Source: JAXMDS01 sp043777815 (GTDB lineage: Bacteria; Pseudomonadota; Alphaproteobacteria; Rickettsiales; Rickettsiaceae). Taken from it: 64,000 bases of DNA. A program made the translations under genes and the position numbers. The notes under the pieces were generated by a model that worked only from the letters and a program-made list of their open reading frames with translations, was not told the DNA's origin and made no database searches. The stretch is from contig JAYWHH010000001.1 in the NCBI GenBank assembly GCA_043777815.1, positions 186,001-250,000 on the forward strand, given 5' to 3'. Below, in pieces: positions 19,135 to 27,679 of the stretch (position 1 is the first letter of the stretch; every line of letters starts with the position of its first letter).

Positions 19135-19473
19135 ATGAAAAATATACGATCTGCTAAAATTGGAAATTTAATTAGAGATGAGTTATATCCGATTATTAAA
19201 TTTGGTAGAGTTCTGCATCCAGAGCTTGAAAAATACATGTTTTCTATTTCTAGTGTTTTAGTCTCACCTGACTTGAGCGTAGCTAGATGCTATGTGGTTT
19301 CTTATAACGAGAATTCTTTGAGTAGAATTTTGGCAATTTTGAACAAAATATCTAAATCAATTGGTATGGAATTTGGAAAAAAAGTTAACTTAAGAAAAAT
19401 ACCAAATTTAGTTTTCTTTGATGCTGAAATTGCTCCTCAAGATGTCAAGTTTAAGGATGAATATGGACTATAA
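19135..19473 (+). CDS. rbfA: ribosome-binding factor A
   Basis: Small KH-fold factor for 16S rRNA 5'-end processing and late 30S assembly. Seen: RSAKIGNLIRDELYPII at the N-terminus, then SISSVLVSPDLSVARCYV (the VxVSxDLxxAxVYV block), and NLRKIPNLVFFDAEIA (the LRxxPxLxFxxD block). Length 112 aa is normal. In many bacteria rbfA follows infB; here infB is 4 kb downstream, so that linkage is broken. Confidence 0.88.
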   Translation: MKNIRSAKIGNLIRDELYPIIKFGRVLHPELEKYMFSISSVLVSPDLSVARCYVVSYNENSLSRILAILNKISKSIGMEFGKKVNLRKIPNLVFFDAEIAPQDVKFKDEYGL

Positions 19474-19602
19474 CTGAAAAAAAGTGTTAATTTGAATTAT
19501 AGTTATCAACTTTTAGTTTCTATAAATTTAATCTAATTTTTGATATTAGATTCTTTAAAATATATGATTTAATGATTTTATCTTTAAGTTAAATCGATAA
19601 AC

Positions 19603-21606
19603 ATGTATCGTAACCTCACATCTCCATTTGAGCTAATAAGTTCAAATTTACCTACAGGAGATCAGCCTAAAACCATAGATTTTATAGTAGATTCACTTCA
19701 GCGTGGAAACGAAAATCAAACTATTTTAGGCATTACTGGATCAGGTAAAACTTTTACCATGGCCAATATTATTCAAAAAACTCAACGTCCTTCTATTATT
19801 ATGGTACATAATAAGACTCTAGCCGCGCAAATATATGGTGAAATGAAGCTACTTTTTCCAAAAAATGCTGTTGAATATTTTGTTTCATATTATGACTACT
19901 ACCAGCCTGAGGCTTATGTTGCACGAACTGACACATACATAGAAAAAGATTCTTCGATTAATAAACAAATAGATTTGTTGAGACACTCTGCTACCAGGGC
20001 TTTATTGGAACGTAGGGATGTAATAGTAGTGGCTTCGGTGTCTATGATATATGGCCTTGGATCTCCAGATTTGTATCAAAAAATGACCCTAAGTTTAGAA
20101 TCAGGGGGTTATTATTCAATAGATAAATTGTTATTGGAGTTAATTAATTTGCAATATAAAAGAGAGTCGATGGATTTTACTAGTGGCACATTTAGAATTC
20201 GCGGCAGTGTAATAGATATAATGCCTGCGCACTATTCTAATAAAGCTTGGAGGCTTAAATTTGATGATAATTTACTTGAATCAATATGTGAAATTGATTC
20301 ATTGACAGGGGACGAAATGGCCGTGCTTGATAAAGCTATAATTTTTGCTAATTCGCATTTTGTAACTCCTAGGCCAATATTAGAAAAGGCTATGCAGCAA
20401 ATTAAAATTGAACTAGATGAGCGTTGTGAATGGTTTGAGTTGCAAAATAAGCCCATTGAAGCTAATAGGCTTAGGCAAAAAGTTAGATATGATCTCGAAA
20501 TGCTAAATAGCACAGGTCAATGTAAGGGAATCGAGAATTATTCTCGTCATTTTGTAGACAATTTTTCTGGCAAGCCATCAACTTTGTTTGAATATTTACC
20601 AAAAGATTCTTTGTTATTTATAGATGAAAGTCATGTTAGTATTCCTCAAATAAGAAGTATGTATCATGGGGATCGAGCTAGAAAAGAAATGTTAGTAGAA
20701 TATGGATTTCGTCTCCCATCTGCTTTTGATAATCGACCTTTAAAATTTGATGAATGGAATGCTATAAGGCCACAAACTATCTTTGTTTCTGCTACACCTA
20801 ATGAATTTGAATTGAGTTATTCAAAAGAAAATGTAGTTGAAATGATAATTAGGCCAACTGGTTTGTTAGATCCGATTTGTGAAATAAGGCCATTAGAAAC
20901 ACAAATAAAAGATTTGATTAAAGAAATTAATAAAACTATTGCCAAGCGTTACTGTGCTTTGGTTACGTGCCTTACTAAAAAAATGGCTGAAGATTTGACT
21001 AAGTTTTTAATTAACGAAGGCATTAAAGCAGAATACATTCACTCTGATGTTCATACATTAGACAGAATAGCAATCATGAATAAATTAAGATCAGGTGAAA
21101 TTGACGTTTTGGTGGGTATAAACTTGTTGAGAGAAGGTTTAGATATACCAGAATGTCAATTGGTGGCTATTTTAGACGCTGATAAAGAAGGTTTTTTACG
21201 ATCAAAAGTTTCATTAATACAAACAATTGGTAGAGCCGCCAGGAATGCAGAAGGAAAAGTAATTTTATATGCAGATGTAATAACTGGATCTATTAAATAT
21301 GCTTTAGATGAAACTAACAGAAGAAGAAAATTACAAGAAGAGCATAACATCAAACATAACTTGACTCCGCAAACTATAAAAAAAGATTTAGTAATTTTTA
21401 AAGAACTTAGTAATGCAGAAATAAAGCCTAAATTGTCAACAGTAAAATACTCTAAAGAATCATTTAAGAGCGAAAAAGATTTAATCAAAACTATACAAAA
21501 GATGAAAAGAGAAATGCATAAATTGGCCAAATCAACCAAGTTTGAACAAGCTGCCAACCTTAGAGATCAGATAAAAGAATTAGAAATGATGCAGCTTAGC
21601 TTATAA
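19603..21606 (+). CDS. uvrB: excinuclease ABC subunit B
   Basis: DNA-damage-verifying helicase-like subunit of nucleotide excision repair. Seen: Walker A GITGSGKT near residue 45; the beta-hairpin YYDYYQPEAYV near 95; DESH box; the helicase motif QTIGRAARN near 545; and a C-terminal UVR motif (KFEQAANLRDQIKELE) for UvrC binding. Length 667 aa is normal. The start ATG (MYRNLTSPFELIS) fits the family. Confidence 0.97.
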   Translation: MYRNLTSPFELISSNLPTGDQPKTIDFIVDSLQRGNENQTILGITGSGKTFTMANIIQKTQRPSIIMVHNKTLAAQIYGEMKLLFPKNAVEYFVSYYDYYQPEAYVARTDTYIEKDSSINKQIDLLRHSATRALLERRDVIVVASVSMIYGLGSPDLYQKMTLSLESGGYYSIDKLLLELINLQYKRESMDFTSGTFRIRGSVIDIMPAHYSNKAWRLKFDDNLLESICEIDSLTGDEMAVLDKAIIFANSHFVTPRPILEKAMQQIKIELDERCEWFELQNKPIEANRLRQKVRYDLEMLNSTGQCKGIENYSRHFVDNFSGKPSTLFEYLPKDSLLFIDESHVSIPQIRSMYHGDRARKEMLVEYGFRLPSAFDNRPLKFDEWNAIRPQTIFVSATPNEFELSYSKENVVEMIIRPTGLLDPICEIRPLETQIKDLIKEINKTIAKRYCALVTCLTKKMAEDLTKFLINEGIKAEYIHSDVHTLDRIAIMNKLRSGEIDVLVGINLLREGLDIPECQLVAILDADKEGFLRSKVSLIQTIGRAARNAEGKVILYADVITGSIKYALDETNRRRKLQEEHNIKHNLTPQTIKKDLVIFKELSNAEIKPKLSTVKYSKESFKSEKDLIKTIQKMKREMHKLAKSTKFEQAANLRDQIKELEMMQLSL

Positions 21607-21619
21607 ATGTTTTGAAGCA

Positions 21620-21856
21620 ATGACTAATCTGATATCAAATGTTTTTATGTATTGTTTAAAATGTATTTGTTATCTAAAAACAAAATATAAATATTGTATA
21701 TATTTCATTCGAAAAGGTTATTTTTTTCAAAAACCTTTTCTCAAGGTGAAGCTAGCAAAAAAATTATTTTTTCAAAAACTTTTTCTCAAAATGAAACTAA
21801 ATTTTTTTAGACAAATAAGATCATCATCTATTTTTGATTTACTTTCAACAACTTAA
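21620..21856 (+). CDS. doubtful small reading frame
   Basis: A 78-codon frame beginning 14 bases after uvrB, rich in Phe, Lys, Cys and Leu. It contains an imperfect duplicated stretch at the DNA level (around 21725-21755 and 21768-21798). No family is recognised. Composition is what AT-rich spacer gives by chance, so it may not be a gene. Confidence 0.2.
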   Translation: MTNLISNVFMYCLKCICYLKTKYKYCIYFIRKGYFFQKPFLKVKLAKKLFFQKLFLKMKLNFFRQIRSSSIFDLLSTT

Positions 21857-21918
21857 GTTATAAGCAGAAATTTACTAAAACCTAGATATAATTTATTACT
21901 TACATTCTTGAAGACCTT

Positions 21919-23286
21919 ATGTTTCAATTTATAAGACTGTTATTCATACTGATTAAATATAACATTTCTTTTGATAAAATTCCTTTCATTTTTAGGATTA
22001 GTATGCGAATTGGTTCTTTGTTTATTTTTTGGCCATGGTATAAATTACCAACTCATATTAGAGTTAGAAAAGCTTTAGAAGAAATGGGGATTGTATATAT
22101 AAAATTCGCTCAACATTGCGCTACTTTTACAGAAATATTTGATACTGAAACAGTAAAAGAGCTGTCCAAGATGCAAACTAACGTTAAACCATATCATGCT
22201 AAAACAATAATTAATATAATTAAAGATAATCTTGGGAATTTATTTGATAATCTGGAGCATATAGATCCCAATTATATTGGCTCTGCTTCAATTGCACAGG
22301 TGCACAAGGCAAGTTTAGTATTAAATGATAAAAGAATTGAAGTTGCTATCAAAGTCATTAAGCCAAACGTAGAAAAGATGTATAAAAAAGATATAAAGTT
22401 CTTATATTTAGTTGCTAAAGTTCTCACTAGGCTATCGAAACAATTTTTTAGATTGAATCTTGTTAATTTAGTTAAAATATTTGAAACTTGCATGCTGAAT
22501 GAGCTAAATCTTTTAATTGAAGCGGCTTCTATGGACGAAATGAGAGAGTGTAAAATACCTAATTTGGTAATTCCTAAGGTTTATTGGCATTTTTCAAATG
22601 AAAAAGTATTAGTAATGGATTACATCCGAGGTATCTCAATTAGAGAAAAAGAACAGCTAATAGCAAATAATTGTTCGATAAAAGAAATAATAAGTAACTT
22701 AACCACGATATTTTTCTATCAAGCGTATGAATATGGTTTTTTCCATGGAGATTTGCATCCTGGAAACTTACTTGTATTGCAAAATAACAAAATTGCTATG
22801 ATAGATTTTGGAATCGTTGGTCATATTAGTAAAAAAGATAAATTTGTTATAGCTCAAACTTTACATAGTTTTCTAGAAGGTAATTATTTCAAAATAGGAT
22901 TGATACATAAATTTGCAGGATATCTAAATAAAGATATTGATTTGCACGATTTTGCTAAATCTATGAGAACTATAGGTGAATGTTTATTTAACAAGGAGTT
23001 AAAAGACATATCGATAGGCATTCTTCTTAAGCGATTATTTAGTGTAGGGCTTAGATTTGATATGGAGCTACAGCCTCAACTTATATTGGTACAAAAAACT
23101 ACTTTATCAATGGAAAGATTAATAAAACACTTGGATCCAAATGCAAATCCATATGTTATAGCTAAGCCGTGGATCAGAGCTTGGTCTATTAGAAATATGT
23201 CATATTTTGCAATTTTAAAAGAAAAAATAGGGCGTAAATATCAAAAAACTTTCGGCCTAGAAGGATTTTTCAAACAGTTCGATTGA
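21919..23286 (+). CDS. ubiB: UbiB/ABC1-family protein kinase-like protein
   Basis: Atypical kinase-like ATPase needed for ubiquinone biosynthesis at the inner membrane. Seen: GIVYIKFAQHCA near residue 56 in the place of the KxGQ motif (here KFAQ); GSASIAQVHKA, the modified nucleotide-binding loop; VAIKVIKP with the catalytic Lys; HGDLHPGNLL near 279; and IDFGIVG (DFG). Length 455 aa, shorter than E. coli UbiB mainly at the C-terminal membrane region. It pairs functionally with the Coq9-like gene at 16893. Confidence 0.92.
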   Translation: MFQFIRLLFILIKYNISFDKIPFIFRISMRIGSLFIFWPWYKLPTHIRVRKALEEMGIVYIKFAQHCATFTEIFDTETVKELSKMQTNVKPYHAKTIINIIKDNLGNLFDNLEHIDPNYIGSASIAQVHKASLVLNDKRIEVAIKVIKPNVEKMYKKDIKFLYLVAKVLTRLSKQFFRLNLVNLVKIFETCMLNELNLLIEAASMDEMRECKIPNLVIPKVYWHFSNEKVLVMDYIRGISIREKEQLIANNCSIKEIISNLTTIFFYQAYEYGFFHGDLHPGNLLVLQNNKIAMIDFGIVGHISKKDKFVIAQTLHSFLEGNYFKIGLIHKFAGYLNKDIDLHDFAKSMRTIGECLFNKELKDISIGILLKRLFSVGLRFDMELQPQLILVQKTTLSMERLIKHLDPNANPYVIAKPWIRAWSIRNMSYFAILKEKIGRKYQKTFGLEGFFKQFD

Positions 23287-23467
23287 TTGAATAAAGACGA
23301 TAGTGTAGAATTTATGATTGACGTAATAGTATAAATTCGCATAAAAAAAACAATAGACTTCTTAATATATTTTTTTTGCATAGCCATATCTAATATAATA
23401 TGTATTAAGTTACTAAAATGCTTTAAAGCAAAGTCAAAATATACTGAAAAGTATTTAAAACCCCCCT

Positions 23468-23486
23468 TATAATTTAGTACTAAATT
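23468..23486 (+). promoter_or_regulatory. TATAAT box overlapping a perfect 16-bp palindrome before infB
   Basis: TATAAT at 23468-23473 runs into the perfect palindrome AATTTAGTACTAAATT (23471-23486), nine bases before the infB ATG. A run of six C just upstream (23461-23466) is striking in this AT-rich sequence. This could be a -10 box with an operator, or a leader hairpin. No good -35 is visible. Confidence 0.35.
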
Positions 23487-23494
23487 TATTCTGA

Positions 23495-26400
23495 ATGATA
23501 GATAATCAAAACATAAATGATCAGCAGCAAGTTGCAATAAAAGATGGATCAATAAATCAAGTTAAGCCCAAAGGTAGATTGGTGCTAAGAAGACCAAAAG
23601 TGGATCAAGGCGATGTAAATTCATCGCATGTGCCTCCTATTGAGTTGGCGCAAGATTTACCGACTCAGGCTTCTTTGTTAAAATCTACTAAAGTAGAACT
23701 AAAACCAAAGGAAACTTCTGATACTTCAAGCTATTTAAGTGGATCTTATACATCTAATAATAGTAATATTAGTAAAATGGAACGTCCTCATAAAATAGAC
23801 CATTCTAAAAAAACTAGCCTTGATGAGCCTATAAGCTATAATCGTGCTTTTATAGAAAATAAAAAAGCTCCTATAGATACATCAGTGCGAACAAATAAAG
23901 GAATAGTTGAAAGTTCTGGTAGGTCTAATCCTGGATTCATTACTCCTAGAGGAAATACCAATGAGTTTCCTGTTGCTAAAAAATCTAATGATTTTCCTAT
24001 TGCTAAAAAATCTGAAAATACTTTTGCTTCAAAAAATGATGCTTTAGCAATGTTAGTTAATGAGAGTTTACATGCTAAAAGTTTTGTAAAAAATAAAAAT
24101 GAGAATGTTGCTCATGAGCAATCAGATCATTCTCCTGAAATAGTTTCTGTTGTTAAGCCAAAAGTTTTAGATGTTGTTGAGATTCCAGTGGTTTCAAAAT
24201 TAAGCAATTCACCTGATCGTACTCAAAGTAAGTTTTCATCTAATTCATTTAGAGGTACAAGTACTACTGATACATATAGAGATAATTTCAATAGAGATCA
24301 CTCCAATAAATTTAAAAGTGATTCTTTTTTTAAGAAAGAAGATTCATTTAGTAAATTTGGAATAAATAAAAATCTAAAACAGGCAACAAGTTCAAATGTT
24401 ATTCAAAATACTCCCGCGCAAGAAAGAGAAATTTTGGATAAATCAATTGCAAAACTAGATCAGTTAAATAATGACATTTATTTAAAAACTGCAATTCATG
24501 AAAGAAAACCGGTTGAAAAACCTGTTGCTGAAAAGCAAAGTGTCGAAATAGATCACTCTGATAATAAAACAGGATCAGGCTTTCCAAATCAAAAAAGCAC
24601 CTCTCAACAGATATATACCATGCCATACGAAAATAAAAAATATGGTCCATATCAGAAGCCTGACTATCAGAATCAGAGGCCTGACTATCAGAAGCCTAGA
24701 TATGGTTCGGACAATACCAGATCACCAGAAAATGGATCGAGGCCAAATTATCAAAGACCATATAATTCAGCTGGATATGGTGTGGGCGATAACACCAGAT
24801 CGCCAGAAAATGGACCGAGGCCAAATTATCAAAGACCATATAATCCAACTGGATATGGCGCGAGTGATAATAAACCTATTAATGAAAGAGTTGGTTTTGA
24901 CAGAAATGCAGACACCAATAGATCTTCTTATGGTCAAGATTTAAATTCCAACCGATTTACTACAAGGAATAACCAACAAGGAGGCACTTTTAATCGTGAA
25001 GCTTACAATTCACAAGATCGCTCGTCTGGCTTTAGATCAGATCATAATGCTGAGCGTCCTGGTTATAATGCCGAGCGTCCTAGTTATAATAATTCACAAG
25101 ATCGTTCGTCTGGCTTTAGATCAGATCATAATGCTGAGCGCCCTGGTTATAATGCCGAGCGCCCTGGTTATAATGCTGAGCGTCCTGGTTATAATAATTC
25201 ATTCAATAGGAGGCCAGGTTTCAATAATGATCAACGTGGAACAGGCTCTCGCCCTAATGACTATCGCTCAAGTAGATTTGGGCAAGCGAATAATTCTACT
25301 GGTAATTATGGATTCAATTCTTCAAATCAGAATTCCTTTTCTAGACCTGATTCAGATCGCAATCAGCCATGGCAACAAGGTCAATCTAGGACTGGAAATT
25401 CAAATTTTGGACAAAATGTATATCAATCTAGCTGGAGTCAAAGAAATAATCAGTCTCAGGCTGGCTTAAGAACTACGCATTCATCGAATTCACCATATTC
25501 AACTGAAAACAAAAAACGCAATACAGAGGCAGATTTTGGCGCACCGAGAGACATAGAAGCAGAAAAAGAATTTAATAAACCACAGCAGTATCGCAATAAA
25601 AACAAGTCTCATAAGCATAAAGAATTTGATGATTCAACTCATTTGAAGCCAAAGAAAACTTTACATGCTCGCATGAGTCTTCATGATGATTCTGAAGATG
25701 AAGTACATGTAAGAGTCAAGAGAAGGGCTAAGAAAAGCTCTTACCAAAATAGTCACAAACCAATGGTGTTGACTCTTGGAACTAGCATCACTTTAATAGA
25801 ATTAGCAAAAATTATAAATCAAAAAGTTAAAAATCTGATCCTTGAATTTGTTAAATTTGGCTTCAAATTTAATGAAAATAGTTACATTGATTATGATACA
25901 GCTAAACTAATTTTAGAAGATTTGGGCCATGAAGTTCAAAAAATGGAAAATAAAATAGTAGATAATGTACTAAATAATACTTCTGGAAACACATCGGAAA
26001 AATATATTACTAAGCCGCCAGTTGTGGTTATAATGGGACATGTGGATCATGGCAAAACTTCTTTACTGGATTCTATTAGATCTTCTGATATTGCTCAAAA
26101 AGAACATGGCAACATTACTCAGCATATTGGTGCTTATGCAATTGATTTTCAGGATAAAAAAATTACTTTCTTGGATACGCCTGGTCACGAAGCTTTTGCT
26201 CAAATTAGAAGCAGGGGTTCCAATGTTGCAGATTTAGCTATTTTAGTTGTAGCGGCTGATGATGGTATCAAGCCACAGACTATAGAAGCTATTAGTCACA
26301 TCAAAGCAGCCAATATTCCCATGATAATAGCTGTTAATAAGATTGATAAACAGCCAAATTATCAAAAAATAATTAATGATTTACTGCAGTATGATGTTTT

Positions 26401-27484
26401 GACAGAAGAAAATGGTGGTGATGTTATGGTTGTGCCAGTTTCAGCTCTTAAGAAAACTAATCTAGACAAATTATGTGAAGCTATACTTTTACAAGCTGAA
26501 ATGTTAAATATTAAATATTTAGAAAATACTAGACCATTTGGGACAATTATTGAATCTAGAATTGATAAAAATCAAGGTATAGTAATATCTATTTTGATAC
26601 AAGCTGACAGAGTTAAAGTTGGGGATATTATAGTATCAGATGATGCTTATGGAAAAATTAGAATTATGACTAATGATAGAGGAGAGAAAGTTAAAGAGGC
26701 CTGCGTATCAACTCCAGTAGAAATTTTTGGTATTAATAAAATTCCTGGCATCGGATCTAAGTTTTTAATTGTTTCTTCTGAAAAAGAAGCTAAGGAACTG
26801 GCTAATAATTTTGAAAAAAATAAAACTCCTTTAGAGGAAAAAGATATTGATGTTTTGGCCAGATTAAAAATCGGTAAGATTTTCAATCTTATAATTAAAG
26901 CTGATGTTTCAAGTTCCTTAGAAGCTATTAAGTCCAGTGTTTTAAAAATTAAAAATGAAGAGATAGATGTGAAAATTGTTTATGGTGGCATAGGTCCAGT
27001 TACTGATACTGATGTTTTATTGGCTAAAACCACAGGGTCTAGCATAGTAGCCTTCAATATAAAAACACCTACTAATGTTCTTAACAATGCAGAAAAATCA
27101 GATATAAAAGTCATAAGCCACTCTCTCATCTACTCTTTAATAGATGATGTTACTAATATTGTCACTGGCATGTTAGATGATATAGTTACAGAAGAAATTA
27201 TTGGAGAAGCTGCCATTAGAGAAGTTTTCATGTTGTCAAAATTTGGAATTGTAGCTGGTTGCTATATAACTAAAGGCAAAGTTAAACGTAATCACAAAGC
27301 GCGCGTTATAAGAGATAATAAAGTAATTGCTAATACAAAAATAGAATCTATTAAAAGATTTAAGGAGGATGTAGCGGAAGCGGCAGAAAACTTTGAATGT
27401 GGCATATTAATGAGATTTAAAGATTTCAGATTAGGTGATGTTATAGAGTGTATCGAAGAAACAATTACTAAAGGTAAATTATAA
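23495..27484 (+). CDS. infB: translation initiation factor IF-2 with giant repetitive N-terminus
   Basis: GTPase that brings initiator tRNA to the 30S subunit. Seen: the C-terminal half is a normal IF-2 with an IF2-N-type segment near residue 750, G1 GHVDHGKT near 848, DTPGHEAF near 894, NKID near 948, then domains II, III and C2. The protein is 1329 residues, several hundred more than usual. The excess is a disordered N-terminal region rich in Asn, Ser, Gly, Arg, Tyr and Pro with tandem repeats: two copies of a roughly 78-bp unit (24712-24868), and copies of a roughly 84-105-bp unit containing a 21-bp unit encoding AERPGYN about five times (25007-25196). The frame stays open throughout. The canonical nusA-infB-rbfA order is not kept. 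Confidence 0.96.
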   Translation: MIDNQNINDQQQVAIKDGSINQVKPKGRLVLRRPKVDQGDVNSSHVPPIELAQDLPTQASLLKSTKVELKPKETSDTSSYLSGSYTSNNSNISKMERPHKIDHSKKTSLDEPISYNRAFIENKKAPIDTSVRTNKGIVESSGRSNPGFITPRGNTNEFPVAKKSNDFPIAKKSENTFASKNDALAMLVNESLHAKSFVKNKNENVAHEQSDHSPEIVSVVKPKVLDVVEIPVVSKLSNSPDRTQSKFSSNSFRGTSTTDTYRDNFNRDHSNKFKSDSFFKKEDSFSKFGINKNLKQATSSNVIQNTPAQEREILDKSIAKLDQLNNDIYLKTAIHERKPVEKPVAEKQSVEIDHSDNKTGSGFPNQKSTSQQIYTMPYENKKYGPYQKPDYQNQRPDYQKPRYGSDNTRSPENGSRPNYQRPYNSAGYGVGDNTRSPENGPRPNYQRPYNPTGYGASDNKPINERVGFDRNADTNRSSYGQDLNSNRFTTRNNQQGGTFNREAYNSQDRSSGFRSDHNAERPGYNAERPSYNNSQDRSSGFRSDHNAERPGYNAERPGYNAERPGYNNSFNRRPGFNNDQRGTGSRPNDYRSSRFGQANNSTGNYGFNSSNQNSFSRPDSDRNQPWQQGQSRTGNSNFGQNVYQSSWSQRNNQSQAGLRTTHSSNSPYSTENKKRNTEADFGAPRDIEAEKEFNKPQQYRNKNKSHKHKEFDDSTHLKPKKTLHARMSLHDDSEDEVHVRVKRRAKKSSYQNSHKPMVLTLGTSITLIELAKIINQKVKNLILEFVKFGFKFNENSYIDYDTAKLILEDLGHEVQKMENKIVDNVLNNTSGNTSEKYITKPPVVVIMGHVDHGKTSLLDSIRSSDIAQKEHGNITQHIGAYAIDFQDKKITFLDTPGHEAFAQIRSRGSNVADLAILVVAADDGIKPQTIEAISHIKAANIPMIIAVNKIDKQPNYQKIINDLLQYDVLTEENGGDVMVVPVSALKKTNLDKLCEAILLQAEMLNIKYLENTRPFGTIIESRIDKNQGIVISILIQADRVKVGDIIVSDDAYGKIRIMTNDRGEKVKEACVSTPVEIFGINKIPGIGSKFLIVSSEKEAKELANNFEKNKTPLEEKDIDVLARLKIGKIFNLIIKADVSSSLEAIKSSVLKIKNEEIDVKIVYGGIGPVTDTDVLLAKTTGSSIVAFNIKTPTNVLNNAEKSDIKVISHSLIYSLIDDVTNIVTGMLDDIVTEEIIGEAAIREVFMLSKFGIVAGCYITKGKVKRNHKARVIRDNKVIANTKIESIKRFKEDVAEAAENFECGILMRFKDFRLGDVIECIEETITKGKL
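24712..25200 (+). repeat. in-frame tandem repeats within infB
   Basis: Two sets of tandem repeats with unit lengths that are multiples of three. The first unit encodes TRSPENGxRPNYQRPYN twice. The second encodes SQDRSSGFRSDHNAERPGYN twice, with the AERPGYN sub-unit further amplified. Confidence 0.9.
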
Positions 27485-27530
27485 AATAAATTACTAGCAT
27501 AAGAAACACTAAAAATACTTTTTATCTATA

Positions 27531-27564
27531 TAGCATACGTATGCTACTAAATATATTTTTTTTT
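27531..27564 (+). terminator. possible terminator or operator dyad after infB
   Basis: A perfect 16-bp palindrome, TAGCATACGTATGCTA (27531-27546), lies about 50 bases after the infB stop and is followed within ten bases by a run of T. As RNA it would form a short six-pair stem, weak for an intrinsic terminator, so a protein-binding dyad is an alternative. Confidence 0.4.
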
Positions 27565-27619
27565 AAAAATATCTGTGCACATTTATTTGTATACATTTGT
27601 TTGAATCTAGTTATATATA

Positions 27620-27649
27620 TTGTTAAATTAATACAGATTAGTATATAAT
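27620..27649 (+). promoter_or_regulatory. candidate sigma-70 promoter for the 669-residue unknown gene
   Basis: -35 TTGTTA (27620-27625) and -10 TATAAT (27644-27649) with an 18-base spacer; ATG is at 27680, giving a leader of about 25 bases. Confidence 0.45.
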
Positions 27650-27679
27650 TTTTGTATTACTAAATAATAAAGTTTACTT

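Noticed and set aside
24996..25469. A 157-codon frame overlapping infB in another frame
   Set aside because: It follows the infB tandem repeats, so its length comes from repeated sequence without stops. Its protein has no recognisable features and infB's own frame is continuous.
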